Program-made: the position numbers and the translations under genes | Notes under the pieces: model-generated | Databases searched by the model: none | What the model was told of the DNA's origin: nothing | The model's input: only the letters and a program-made list of their open reading frames with translations | Source of the DNA: an uncultured Lachnospiraceae bacterium | GTDB taxonomy: Bacteria > Bacillota > Clostridia > Lachnospirales > Lachnospiraceae | Reading direction: 5' to 3' | NCBI GenBank assembly: GCA_910579935.1 | Contig: CAJTVQ010000008.1 | Location: forward strand, 52,364-116,363 | Length of the DNA: 64,000 nucleotides | In this document: one piece after another, positions 7,358-15,775 of the stretch | How the letters are laid out: every line of letters begins with the position of its first letter | Numbering within the stretch: position 1 is the first letter of the stretch

Positions 7358-9457
7358 ATGGAAAAGAATTACAGAACATTTACAATGGAACTTGCCGGAA
7401 GAACCCTCCGCGCAGATATCGGAAGGGTTGGAAAGCAGGCGAACGGCTGTGCATTTATGCAGTACGGGGAGACGACGGTACTTTGTACGGCAACGGCTTC
7501 CGATAAGCCGAGGGACGGGATTGACTTCTTCCCTCTGAGTGTGGAATATGAGGAAAAGTTATATTCCGTAGGTAAGATTCCCGGAGGTTTCAACAAGAGG
7601 GAAGGAAAGGCTTCCGAAAATGCAATTCTTACCAGCCGTGTTATCGACCGTCCGATGCGTCCTTTGTTTCCGAAGGATTACAGGAACGATGTAACACTGA
7701 ATAATATGGTAATGAGTGTGGATCCTGCATGTCGTCCCGAATTGGTAGCGATGATCGGTGCGGCCATTGCCACCTCCATTTCGGATATTCCGTTTGACGG
7801 CCCCTGTGCGATGACGCAGGTGGGCATGGTAGACGGGGAGTTCATCATCAATCCTTCGCAGGAGCAGTGGAAGATCGGGGATCTGAATCTGACCGTTGCT
7901 TCCACCAGTGAAAAGGTCATCATGATCGAGGCCGGTGCGAATGAGGTCCCGGAAGCGAAGATGCTGGAAGCAATTTATATGGCCCATGAGATCAACCAGA
8001 CCATTATCGCTTTCATCAATCAGATAACGGCAGAAGTCGGAAAGCTGAAGCACGAATATACAAGCTGTGCGGTACCGGCAGAAATGTTCGATGCGATGAA
8101 GGAAATCGTAACGCCGGAAGAGATGGAAGAAGCGGTTTTTACCGACGAGAAGCAGGTGCGCGAAGAAAATATTAAGAAGATCACGGAGAAGTTCGAAGAG
8201 GCTTTTTCCGAGAACGAGGAATGGCTGGCTATTTTGGGTGAGGCGGTATACCAGTATCAGAAGAAGACCGTCCGCAAGATGATACTGAAGGACCACAAAC
8301 GTCCTGACGGACGTGAGATCACGCAGATCAGGCCGCTGGCAGCAGAAGTGGATCTGATTCCGAGGGTTCATGGTTCTGCCATGTTTACCCGCGGACAGAC
8401 GCAGATTTGTACGGTAACCACATTGGCGCCGTTGTCCGAGATGCAGAGAATCGACGGTTTGGATGAAAACGAAGTGAATAAGAGATATATGCACCATTAC
8501 AATTTCCCGTCCTATTCGGTAGGAGAGACAAAACCCAGCCGCGGGCCGGGACGGCGTGAGATCGGGCATGGGGCGCTGGCAGAGAGAGCTTTGATTCCGG
8601 TGCTTCCTTCAGAAGAGGAATTTCCTTATGCCATCCGTACCGTTTCCGAAACCTTTGAATCCAACGGTTCTACCTCACAGGCATCTATCTGTGCGTCCAC
8701 GATGTCGCTGATGGCGGCAGGCGTGCCGATCAGGAAACAGGTGGCGGGCATTTCCTGCGGTCTGGTAACCGGTGAGTCGGACGACGATTATATTGTGCTT
8801 ACGGACATTCAGGGACTGGAAGACTTTTTCGGGGATATGGACTTTAAGGTAGCGGGTACGCATGATGGTATTACGGCAATCCAGATGGATATCAAGATCC
8901 ATGGACTGACAAGACCGATCGTGGAAGAGGCGATCAGGAGGACAAAGGAAGCAAGGGAATACATTTTAAATGAGATCATGACACCGGCGATTGCGGAGCC
9001 CAGAAAAGAGGTAGGGCCTTATGCGCCGAAGATTGTTTCCCTTCAGATCGATCCGGAAAAAATCGGAGATGTAGTCGGACAGCGCGGCAAGACGATCAAT
9101 GAAATCATTGCGCGTACCGGTGTGAAGATTGATATTACGGATGACGGCAACGTGTCCGTATGCGGTACCGATGCGGCCATGATGGACAAGGCGGTAGAGA
9201 TGATAAAGGTCATCACTACGGATTTTGAAGAAGGACAGGTATTTAAAGGAACGGTAGTCAGCATCAAAGAATTCGGCGCATTTATTGAATTTGCGCCGGG
9301 TAAGGAAGGTATGGTTCATATTTCCAAGATTTCAAGGGAAAGAATCAATCATGTGGAAGATGTGCTGACCCTTGGCGATAAAGTCACGGTGGTATGTCTT
9401 GGCAAGGATAAGATGGGCAGAACCAGCTTCTCCATGAAGGATGTGGCACAGCAGTAA
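7358..9457 (+). CDS. pnp: polyribonucleotide nucleotidyltransferase (PNPase)
   Basis: Phosphorolytic 3'-5' exoribonuclease of RNA decay, 699 residues, full length. Two RNase PH domains are visible (first about 10-145 with FPLSVEYEEKLYSVGKIPGG, second about 310-540 with RPDGREITQIRPLAAEV and FPSYSVGETKPSRGPGRRE), then a KH domain (VGQRGKTINEI, about 570) and an S1 domain (FKGTVVSIKEFGAFIEF, about 630). The catalytic-core segment SNGSTSQASIC is intact. The start has GGAGAATTCAGAGA upstream. Its leader carries a long hairpin. Confidence 0.98.
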   Translation: MEKNYRTFTMELAGRTLRADIGRVGKQANGCAFMQYGETTVLCTATASDKPRDGIDFFPLSVEYEEKLYSVGKIPGGFNKREGKASENAILTSRVIDRPMRPLFPKDYRNDVTLNNMVMSVDPACRPELVAMIGAAIATSISDIPFDGPCAMTQVGMVDGEFIINPSQEQWKIGDLNLTVASTSEKVIMIEAGANEVPEAKMLEAIYMAHEINQTIIAFINQITAEVGKLKHEYTSCAVPAEMFDAMKEIVTPEEMEEAVFTDEKQVREENIKKITEKFEEAFSENEEWLAILGEAVYQYQKKTVRKMILKDHKRPDGREITQIRPLAAEVDLIPRVHGSAMFTRGQTQICTVTTLAPLSEMQRIDGLDENEVNKRYMHHYNFPSYSVGETKPSRGPGRREIGHGALAERALIPVLPSEEEFPYAIRTVSETFESNGSTSQASICASTMSLMAAGVPIRKQVAGISCGLVTGESDDDYIVLTDIQGLEDFFGDMDFKVAGTHDGITAIQMDIKIHGLTRPIVEEAIRRTKEAREYILNEIMTPAIAEPRKEVGPYAPKIVSLQIDPEKIGDVVGQRGKTINEIIARTGVKIDITDDGNVSVCGTDAAMMDKAVEMIKVITTDFEEGQVFKGTVVSIKEFGAFIEFAPGKEGMVHISKISRERINHVEDVLTLGDKVTVVCLGKDKMGRTSFSMKDVAQQ

Positions 9458-9459
9458 AA

Positions 9460-9512
9460 TATGGAAGAGAAAAGGAAGCACCCGCGGGGGATGCGTCCTT
9501 TTCTCTTCCATA
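9460..9512 (+). terminator. 17-bp perfect hairpin after pnp, no T-tract
   Basis: 9460-9476 is the exact reverse complement of 9496-9512, starting three bases after the pnp stop. There is no run of T on either strand, so it may be an RNA 3'-end stabiliser or a factor-dependent terminator between the convergent pnp and glycyl radical genes. Confidence 0.6.
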
Positions 9513-9579
9513 CAGGTCTGGCTCCGGCGGACGGTAGGTCAGGTTTCCCCGTCTGTGCGGACATCAATGCCGGCAGGAA

Positions 9580-9825
9580 TTAAATGGCTTCATGGAATGT
9601 CCTGCTGATAACATCTGCCTGCTGTTCGGGCGTCAGCTTAATGAAATTCACCGCATATCCGCTGACACGGATGGTAAGCTGGGGATAATTCTCCGGATGT
9701 TTCTGGGCATCCAGAAGCATATCTCTGTTCAGTACATTCACATTCAGATGGTGACCGCCTTTTGTGGCATATCCATCCAGTAAGTTTACTAAGTTATCTA
9801 CCTGTGCATTATTTGTTGCAGCCAT
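9580..9825 (-). CDS. grcA: autonomous glycyl radical cofactor (GrcA/YfiD-like)
   Basis: An 81-residue stand-alone copy of the pyruvate formate-lyase C-terminal radical domain. GGHHLNVNVLNRDMLLDA and the radical site RVSGYAVNFIKL (Gly56) are exact family signatures. In E. coli YfiD replaces the damaged C-terminus of oxygen-cleaved formate lyase. No pflB or activase is nearby, so it would act in trans. It has AAGGAGG upstream and its own reverse-strand promoter (9875-9903). The N-terminus has an asparagine/leucine helix (VDNLVNLLDGYATK) also found in the intact lyase. Confidence 0.92.
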   Translation of the reverse strand: MAATNNAQVDNLVNLLDGYATKGGHHLNVNVLNRDMLLDAQKHPENYPQLTIRVSGYAVNFIKLTPEQQADVISRTFHEAI

Positions 9826-9839
9826 ATTTCTTTTCCTCC

Positions 9840-9862
9840 TTAATAATAGTAATCATTATTAT
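9840..9862. promoter_or_regulatory. AT-rich palindrome in grcA leader (Fur/PerR-like)
   Basis: TAATAATAGTAATCATTATT and its flanks form an inverted repeat (AATAAT-N7-ATTATT) between the grcA ribosome site and its -10. It resembles but does not match Fur/PerR-type operators (TTATAATNATTATAA). Oxidative control would suit a spare-part protein for an oxygen-sensitive enzyme; this is speculative. Confidence 0.3.
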
Positions 9863-9874
9863 TTTCTTGATTTC

Positions 9875-9903
9875 ATCATATCACTAAATTATAAAATTGT
9901 CTA
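9875..9903 (-). promoter_or_regulatory. reverse-strand sigma-A promoter for grcA
   Basis: Read on the minus strand, TAGACA (9903-9898) and TATGAT (9880-9875) are separated by 17 bp, about 50 bp upstream of the grcA start. Confidence 0.7.
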
Positions 9904-10011
9904 TAAAAAAATAAAACATTTTGTGTTTTTTGCGATACACAGCTCCTGTCAGAGTGCTTTGTCCTCCATTCCGTACCCATAGGAATAAATATTCCATTTC
10001 AAAAAGAAACA

Positions 10012-10040
10012 GGCATAACTTGCCCGCCTGTACATATATT
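10012..10040 (+). promoter_or_regulatory. sigma-E-like promoter of the spoIIIA operon
   Basis: GGCATAAC (10012-10019) and CATATATT (10033-10040) are 13 bp apart, each matching 6 of 8 positions of the Bacillus sigma-E consensus (GKMATATT, N13-15, CATACAMT). The spoIIIA operon is a classical mother-cell sigma-E target. Confidence 0.45.
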
Positions 10041-10070
10041 AGGATAAAGAAGGTAGAAAGGGGTGGGCAG

Positions 10071-11024
10071 ATGGCGACAGGAGAAGAAATTCTGCGCATT
10101 TTTCCGGATTATATGAGGCAGTTATGGAGGGAGGTCTCCGACAGGGCTTCACAGCTGCAGGAAATCCGTCTCCGGAGCGGCCGGGAGGTCATTCTGGTAA
10201 TGAATGGGGACGAGCGGTATTTAAGCGGCAAAGGACAGGTTGTGTCGGATATCCGAAGCGCCGTGCGGGTCACGGGACAGGATATGGAAGCGATTCTGAA
10301 CCATATCTGCGACTATTCGGTCTATGCCTTTTGCGACGAGATACGGCAGGGATTTTTGACGATTCCGGGCGGGCACCGGGTCGGAATGGCGGGACAGGTT
10401 ATCCTGGAAGAAAACGGGACGATCCGGAACATGAAACACATCCGTTATATGAATATCCGGATTTCCCATGAAATAAAGGGCGCCGCGGATTTGGTCATGC
10501 CTTATCTGTATGAAAACAGAAAACTGCTGGATACGCTTCTGATTTCTCCGCCGGGATGCGGGAAGACAACCCTGTTGAGGGATATGATCCGTCAGATTGC
10601 GGACGGCAACCGTTTTTCCAAAGGAATGAATGTGGCGGTGGTGGATGAGCGGTCGGAGATTGCAGGCTGTTATATGGGCTGTCCCCAAAACGATGTGGGA
10701 GTGCGCACCGATGTACTGGATGCCTGTCCGAAAGTGGCGGGTATGATGATGCTCATCCGGTCCATGGCACCGCAGGTAGTGGCGGTAGACGAGCTTGGAA
10801 GCGAGGAGGATATCCGTGCGGTCAGTCAGGTGATGCAGTGCGGGAGCCGGATGCTCGCTACCGTTCATGGGGAGTCACTGCAGGAGATTATGGAGAAAGA
10901 TTTTTTAAGAGACCTTGTCCGGCGGCAGGTATTTGGCAGGTATGTGATGCTGGAAAGACAGGATGGGACGTGCAGGGTGAGATCCATATATGACAGAGGG
11001 TTCCGGATATGTTACGGCTCTTAG
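10071..11024 (+). CDS. spoIIIAA: stage III sporulation protein AA (secretion-type ATPase)
   Basis: Mother-cell ATPase that powers the SpoIIIA-SpoIIQ channel linking mother cell and forespore. The start at 10071 (after AAAGGGGTGGGCAG) yields 317 residues, matching the family; the frame is open for 50 codons upstream but that part is unlike the family. Walker A is PPGCGKTTLLRD near residue 160, Walker B/Asp-Glu box is VVAVDELGSEED near 240, with the arginine-rich N-terminus (EIRLRSGREVILV). Related to type II/IV secretion ATPases. First gene of the operon; its stop overlaps spoIIIAB by 16 bp. Confidence 0.96.
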   Translation: MATGEEILRIFPDYMRQLWREVSDRASQLQEIRLRSGREVILVMNGDERYLSGKGQVVSDIRSAVRVTGQDMEAILNHICDYSVYAFCDEIRQGFLTIPGGHRVGMAGQVILEENGTIRNMKHIRYMNIRISHEIKGAADLVMPYLYENRKLLDTLLISPPGCGKTTLLRDMIRQIADGNRFSKGMNVAVVDERSEIAGCYMGCPQNDVGVRTDVLDACPKVAGMMMLIRSMAPQVVAVDELGSEEDIRAVSQVMQCGSRMLATVHGESLQEIMEKDFLRDLVRRQVFGRYVMLERQDGTCRVRSIYDRGFRICYGS

Positions 11025-11527
11025 GGATAGGTTTACTGTCGGCAGGATGCATGGGGATAGGATGGACATGGAAAGAACGGCTGAGAAAGGGACTGGAAGA
11101 ATCATATGAGGTCTGGCGGATCTTAAAGATGTTTCAGAGTGAAATCATTTACAGCCGCGCACCGCTGCCGGAGGCATGTCTGCAGATTGCAGGGAGGGTG
11201 CCGGAGCCATACGGGGAGGCTTTTTTGGAAATACATAAGGAAATGCTGGTCAATCGCGGGACAACATTCGGGGAAGTGTGGCGACGGCAGATGGAAGGAT
11301 GCGCCGGTAAGCTGGTGATGCCTGTGGAAGAGAAGAAGAGACTTCTGGGATTCGGAAGCTGCGTGGGTTTTATGGACGGGCAGGTGCAGGCACAGATGCT
11401 GGAACAGCATATCCGGCGGCTGGAGCTTTCCATTGAGCGGCAGGAGAAGGAAATGGTCAATAAAAGCAGAGTTATCATGAGCCTGAGTGTGATGGGCGGT
11501 TTTATGCTTGCCGTCATACTGATTTAG
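11009..11527 (+). CDS. spoIIIAB: stage III sporulation protein AB
   Basis: Membrane protein of 172 residues with an N-terminal hydrophobic segment (LLGIGLLSAGCMGIGWTW), a helical middle and a C-terminal anchor (SVMGGFMLAVILI). It resembles GspF-like platform components in the SpoIIIA channel. The family motif YEVWRILKMFQSEI (about residue 32) and the EKKRLLGFG segment are recognisable. It overlaps spoIIIAA by 16 bp, implying coupled translation. Confidence 0.93.
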   Translation: MLRLLGIGLLSAGCMGIGWTWKERLRKGLEESYEVWRILKMFQSEIIYSRAPLPEACLQIAGRVPEPYGEAFLEIHKEMLVNRGTTFGEVWRRQMEGCAGKLVMPVEEKKRLLGFGSCVGFMDGQVQAQMLEQHIRRLELSIERQEKEMVNKSRVIMSLSVMGGFMLAVILI

Positions 11528-11560
11528 CGCAGGGAGGCAGGGCCGGATGGAGGTTTCAAT

Positions 11561-11755
11561 ATGGACGTTGGTCTGATCTTTAAGATTGCAGCGGTGGGAA
11601 TACTGATCACGATATTAAGCCAGGTACTGAAGCACAGCGGGAGGGAGGAACATGCCTTCTTAATCAGCCTGGCGGGGCTGATTCTCGTACTGACATGGAT
11701 CGTACCGTATATTTATGATCTGTTTGTCATGATTCAGAACCTGTTTGAACTATGA
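11561..11755 (+). CDS. spoIIIAC: stage III sporulation protein AC
   Basis: Small 64-residue protein with two transmembrane helices (FKIAAVGILITILSQVL and AFLISLAGLILVLTWIV) flanking KHSGREEHA, the family pattern. Part of the membrane base of the feeding-tube channel. Located between AB and AD as in all known operons. Confidence 0.95.
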   Translation: MDVGLIFKIAAVGILITILSQVLKHSGREEHAFLISLAGLILVLTWIVPYIYDLFVMIQNLFEL

Positions 11756-11784
11756 TGTTTCTTGTGGGGATATGAGGAAAGCGT

Positions 11785-12171
11785 ATGGATGTATTGAGGA
11801 TAGGAATGCTTGGCATAGCCGGCGTCATGCTGGCGCTTCAGTTTAAATCGAACAGGCCGGAGTACGGATTGTACATAGGTTTTGCCGTAAGTCTGATGAT
11901 TTTTACCTTTATTGTGTCAGGACTGGCTTCCCTTTTTGGAAGTATGGGGATAATGGAAACGTATATCGGTTCTGACCGTACGTATTTTGCCATTCTGCTG
12001 AAAGTCATCGGAATCACTTATATATGTGAATTCTGTTCCGGTATATGCAGGGATGCCGGATACGCCTCGGTTTCGGGACAGATAGAGATTTTCGGCAAGC
12101 TGTCTGTACTGGCGGCGGGTATGCCGATCCTTTTGGCGATTATAGAGAGTATTCAGGAGATTGCGGGATGA
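11785..12171 (+). CDS. spoIIIAD: stage III sporulation protein AD
   Basis: A 128-residue integral membrane protein with four hydrophobic segments. The segment AILLKVIGITYICEFCSGICRDAGYASVSGQIEI (residues about 69-102; only key part quoted: YICEFCSGICRDAGY) is the family hallmark. The stop overlaps the spoIIIAE start by the ATGA arrangement at 12168-12171. Confidence 0.95.
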   Translation: MDVLRIGMLGIAGVMLALQFKSNRPEYGLYIGFAVSLMIFTFIVSGLASLFGSMGIMETYIGSDRTYFAILLKVIGITYICEFCSGICRDAGYASVSGQIEIFGKLSVLAAGMPILLAIIESIQEIAG

Positions 12172-13304
12172 GGAAAATATGGATAGCGCTTGCCGTCCTG
12201 TTTCTTTCCTTTCTGATGTACAAGCCGGTGTATGCGGCGGAAGGGGAAGTGGATGTGGAGAGCGTATGGGGAGAATATGGACTTGGTGATATCAGCGGGA
12301 GCCTGAAAGAAATGCTTCCCGCATATGAATGGGATGTGCAGGGGATCTTATCAAATATCCTTCAGGGAAAAATACCGGAGGCAGTCGGACTGGTATGGGA
12401 TGGTGTGAAAGGGACGCTGGCAGCGGAACTGACGGGAATGAAGAATATTTTTGCGGCTATCCTGATCTTGGGGATTATTTCGGCGCTGTTTGCCAATTTT
12501 TCCGATATATTCCAAAACCATCAGATTGCGGATATCAGTTTCTATTTTTTGTATCTGATGCTGATGGCGGTTTTGATGAAGGCTTTTTTAGCGGCGGCCG
12601 GAATTGCTTCCCAGGCAGTGGAGAACATTGTGTTGTTTATTAAAATGTTTATTCCGGCTTATTTTATGGCAGTGGGGGCTGCTTCGGGAGCTGCTTCGGC
12701 AATCGTTTATTACCAGTTCATGCTGATACTGGCCTATGGAGTGGAAAAGCTGCTGGCTTCGGTGCTGCTTCCGCTGATTTACAGTTATGTGCTGCTGGCG
12801 CTTATGAACGGCGTATGGGCGGAAGAAAGGCTGGCGCTGCTGTTGGAATGTCTGAAAAAGGGCATCGGGGTCGGACTGAAAGTAGCGCTGGGGGCGGTGA
12901 CATCCCTCAGCCTGTTCCAGTCCATGATTGCGCCGGTTTTGGATTCCCTTCAGGGAACGGCAGTCAAAAAAGCCATTTCTGCCATACCCGGCATCGGGAA
13001 TCTGGCGGAGGGCGTGACGGAAATGGTAATCGGCTCGGCCGTTTTGATCAAAAACAGCATCGGCCTGCTGCTGCTCTTGCTGCTGCTTGCAATCTGTCTT
13101 GTGCCGCTGATGAAGCTGCTCCTGATCGCCTGTCTGATGAAGGGAAGCGCTGCATTGGCAGGGATTGTCAGTGATAAACGGATCACCGGATGTACGGACC
13201 GGGTGGGGGACGGCAGTCTGCTGCTGTTTAGGACGGCGTTTACAGCGGTTGCGTTATTCCTGATCGTGATTGCCATTGTGGCTTATACGACGGGGACAGT
13301 GTAA
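12168..13304 (+). CDS. spoIIIAE: stage III sporulation protein AE
   Basis: Polytopic membrane protein of the SpoIIIA complex, 378 residues. The start at 12168 overlaps the spoIIIAD stop and gives a signal-like N-terminus (MRKIWIALAVLFLSFLMY, processing near VYAA). About seven further hydrophobic segments follow from residue 90 onward, with a leucine-rich run LLLLLLLLAI near 305. The longer frame beginning at 12045 lies within spoIIIAD and is not needed. Confidence 0.95.
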   Translation: MRKIWIALAVLFLSFLMYKPVYAAEGEVDVESVWGEYGLGDISGSLKEMLPAYEWDVQGILSNILQGKIPEAVGLVWDGVKGTLAAELTGMKNIFAAILILGIISALFANFSDIFQNHQIADISFYFLYLMLMAVLMKAFLAAAGIASQAVENIVLFIKMFIPAYFMAVGAASGAASAIVYYQFMLILAYGVEKLLASVLLPLIYSYVLLALMNGVWAEERLALLLECLKKGIGVGLKVALGAVTSLSLFQSMIAPVLDSLQGTAVKKAISAIPGIGNLAEGVTEMVIGSAVLIKNSIGLLLLLLLLAICLVPLMKLLLIACLMKGSAALAGIVSDKRITGCTDRVGDGSLLLFRTAFTAVALFLIVIAIVAYTTGTV

Positions 13305-13316
13305 AGGGGTTGGAAC

Positions 13317-13931
13317 ATGGGCAGGACTTTTTTGGAATTTATGAAAAGCATAGGCATTTTTATTTTGTGCGCCCAGTGCTTTATGCATTTTACGGCCGGA
13401 AAGGTTTATGAAAAATATGTGAAGCTTCTGATAGGGGTGATGATACTGGCACAGTTCATCGTACCGGTCAGGGCTGTATTCTTTGGTAAGGAAAATGCGC
13501 AGATGTGGGAGGAAATAGAACAGTTCCAGGGAGAATTGGAGAAGATCATGGAGGAGGCAGGAGAAGAAGCCGCCGCTTTTATGGAGTCAGGGATGGGTGC
13601 CGCAGGGGACAGGACGGGAAACAGCAGGGAAATGCGGGCGCTGGAGGCGGAGATAGGGCAGCGCCTTGCAGAGACAGCCGGTTCTTACGGGGTGACGACG
13701 GAGGGTGTGGAATTAAGAGGGGAACCGCCGAAGATCATAGTGACGGTAAGGGAAATAAAGAGGAAAGAGAAAGAACGGATCAAGGTGGAGAAAATAACCA
13801 TCGGACAGGGAAAAGGACAGGATATAGAGGATATGCCGGAAAGCGGGGACGGTGAAACGAAGGAACTGGCAGAAGCTTTTTCCAAAGCGTTAGGCGTGGA
13901 TGCGGATTATATAGAGGTTATAAGGCAGTAG
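13317..13931 (+). CDS. spoIIIAF: stage III sporulation protein AF
   Basis: A 204-residue protein with two N-terminal transmembrane helices (residues about 7-24 and 34-55) and a soluble domain outside. The soluble part ends with the family-typical TKELAEAFSKALGVDADYIEV. SpoIIIAF has a ring-building fold in the channel. Twelve bases separate it from spoIIIAE. Confidence 0.92.
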   Translation: MGRTFLEFMKSIGIFILCAQCFMHFTAGKVYEKYVKLLIGVMILAQFIVPVRAVFFGKENAQMWEEIEQFQGELEKIMEEAGEEAAAFMESGMGAAGDRTGNSREMRALEAEIGQRLAETAGSYGVTTEGVELRGEPPKIIVTVREIKRKEKERIKVEKITIGQGKGQDIEDMPESGDGETKELAEAFSKALGVDADYIEVIRQ

Positions 13932-14008
13932 ACAGGAATTTTCCGGACAGGCCGCGGAAGAAGGACGGTGCGGCAGGCCGCAGGGGAGGGAAAGGTAAGG
14001 AAAACGGT

Positions 14009-14662
14009 ATGGAGACAGAAAAGAAGAAAGGGCTGCTTCAAAAAATAAAAAACGGAAAAAAGCCGGGAAAAGACCAGTTTGTGATCTGCATTCTCACAGG
14101 AATCCTTCTGCTTATCATTGCAGTGCCCACATCGGAAAAAAACGGGGGAAACATATCAGAGTCCGGTATATGGGACGAACAAACTGTTAAAATAGAGGAA
14201 AGCAGCAAAACGGGGCGTGCAGATGCAAAAGAAGAAATTGAAAAAATTGACAGCACAGAGGAATATGAACGTTATATGGAGAATAAATTAGAACAGGCAA
14301 TATCAGCCATGGAAGGTGCCGGCAAAGTAAAGGTCATGATTACAGTGAATACTTCCAGGGAATTGATAGTAGCGAAAGATACGCCGGTTACGCGGAGCGA
14401 TACGGCAGAGAACGATTCGGAAGGCGGAAGCAGGACTGTCAATGAATCGAACAGGGAAGAAGAAACTGTATACAGAAAGGAAAGTGATGGAAGTTCCAGC
14501 CCTTATGTGGTAAAGACGCTGCAGCCGGTAATCGAAGGCGTGGTGGTCATAACGCAGGGAGGAGACCGGCCGGAGGTGAGGAAAAATATTACCGAAGCAA
14601 TAGTGGCATTATTTGATATAGAGCCGAATAAAATTAAAGTAGTAAAAATGAAAGCCGAATAA
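14009..14662 (+). CDS. spoIIIAG: stage III sporulation protein AG
   Basis: Ring-forming subunit of the mother-cell channel, 217 residues. One transmembrane helix (FVICILTGILLLIIAVPTS, about 27-45) follows a basic N-terminus; the extracellular part has the YERYMENKLEQAISAMEGAG ring-building-motif segment, an acidic/serine linker, and the end VRKNITEAIVALFDIEPNKI. RBS GGGAAAGGTAAGG lies upstream; the 77-bp gap after spoIIIAF is the largest in the operon. Confidence 0.95.
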   Translation: METEKKKGLLQKIKNGKKPGKDQFVICILTGILLLIIAVPTSEKNGGNISESGIWDEQTVKIEESSKTGRADAKEEIEKIDSTEEYERYMENKLEQAISAMEGAGKVKVMITVNTSRELIVAKDTPVTRSDTAENDSEGGSRTVNESNREEETVYRKESDGSSSPYVVKTLQPVIEGVVVITQGGDRPEVRKNITEAIVALFDIEPNKIKVVKMKAE

Positions 14663-14681
14663 GGAAAGAGGAGAAAGTGGC

Positions 14682-15386
14682 ATGAAGAATATGCTTAAAA
14701 AAAATCAAATCATGATTACCGCGCTTGCGATCATGATCGCGGTTGCGGGATACCTGAATTTTGCAGGTACGAAGGTAACGGAAGAAGAAATCATGACAGT
14801 GGACAGCGATACGGTGATTAGTGACGAGGCAGATACGGATGTGGCGGCCCTGTTTGAAATTTCCGATGAAGAGATTCTGTCTTCCGGATACGGGGACATC
14901 GAGAGTCTGGATACGGATATCAGCGTATTGTCAGATGATTATCTGGATGAAGGCATGGCGGAGAATGTGGCGGATACGGCACCTACGGACAGTGAAGTGC
15001 CGGGAGAAGCAGTCTTTACCTCCACTTCCGGTATGAATTCTTTATCCGGGGCTAAACTGTTAAAAGAGCAGACGAGGGCCAAAAATAAGGAAACACTGAT
15101 GGAAATCATCAATAATGCCAATATTACGGAAAGTCAGAAGCAGGAAGCCGTAGATAACATGATAGCCATTACGGACATTGCGGAGAAAGAGACTTCTGCC
15201 GAAATTCTGCTGGAATCCAAAGGGTTTTCCGATGTGGTAGTGAGCATCAGCGATACGGGCGTGGATGTAGTGGTCAGTGCTGCGGAACTGTCGGAAGCCC
15301 AGAGAGCACAGATTGAGGATATCATCATAAGAAAGACGGGAGTGGCGCCGGAAAGCATCATTATCAGCACAACAGCCGATGAGTAA
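14682..15386 (+). CDS. spoIIIAH: stage III sporulation protein AH
   Basis: Mother-cell partner of forespore SpoIIQ (or its clostridial counterpart), 234 residues. One N-terminal membrane anchor (MITALAIMIAVAGYLNF) is followed by a long acidic linker (about 40-115) and a YscJ/FliF-like ring domain from about 125 with MEIINNANITESQKQEAVD and ETSAEILLESKGFSDVVV. Last gene of the operon. Confidence 0.95.
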   Translation: MKNMLKKNQIMITALAIMIAVAGYLNFAGTKVTEEEIMTVDSDTVISDEADTDVAALFEISDEEILSSGYGDIESLDTDISVLSDDYLDEGMAENVADTAPTDSEVPGEAVFTSTSGMNSLSGAKLLKEQTRAKNKETLMEIINNANITESQKQEAVDNMIAITDIAEKETSAEILLESKGFSDVVVSISDTGVDVVVSAAELSEAQRAQIEDIIIRKTGVAPESIIISTTADE

Positions 15387-15775
15387 GAAATAAGAGTTTA
15401 TTTGAGACCGTGAATGTGCTATAATGTCCGCGGAGGCAATGAGCAGCTGAAAGCTGTGAATAATAACAGCTTGCTGACAATTCTGGCAGATTGCATTTTG
15501 ATAGGGCGAAGCCGGTGTACTTTGAGAAGGCAAGAGGTGTACTGATGAAACGTATATTTTTAATAGTACCTGACAATGTGGGAATGGAAGCGGCAGAGGA
15601 TGCGGGAAAGTATGGGGATAAAGGGATGGATACCTTTGCTTCTGCCGCATCCGGTTCCCTTTTTCCAAGTCCCACGTGATGGGCAGAGGGACATGACGGA
15701 GCGGAATCTGTCCGGAAACGGAATGCAGGGTACCAATATAACGGAGTGCCTGCAGCAGTGCAGGCAGAGAAAGAC
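15387..15775 (+). other. 389-bp gap between spoIIIAH and prfC
   Basis: A possible promoter (TTTATT, 17 bp, TATAAT ending near 15424) and a short hairpin (AAGCTGT...ACAGCTT near 15450-15473) are visible. A 44-codon frame at 15545-15679 starts MKRIFLIVPDNVGMEAAED after AAGAGGTG, but has no recognised relative and ends in a low-complexity tail; I do not call it a gene. The stretch 15590-15650 contains an imperfect inverted repeat around GCGGCAGA / TCTGCCGC. Confidence 0.4.

Noticed and set aside
7204..7506. 100-codon frame upstream of and overlapping pnp
   Set aside because: It runs across the leader hairpin and has low-complexity sequence without family likeness; pnp occupies the other frame.
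7559..8569. 336-codon frame antisense to pnp
   Set aside because: Composition mirrors the codon pattern of pnp; no start context or similarity.
12329..13174. Two alternative-frame ORFs within spoIIIAE
   Set aside because: Glycine/arginine-rich off-frame products of the SpoIIIAE coding sequence.
15545..15679. 44-codon ORF between spoIIIAH and prfC
   Set aside because: Acceptable ribosome site but no recognised relative and composition not convincing; described only within the gap entry.
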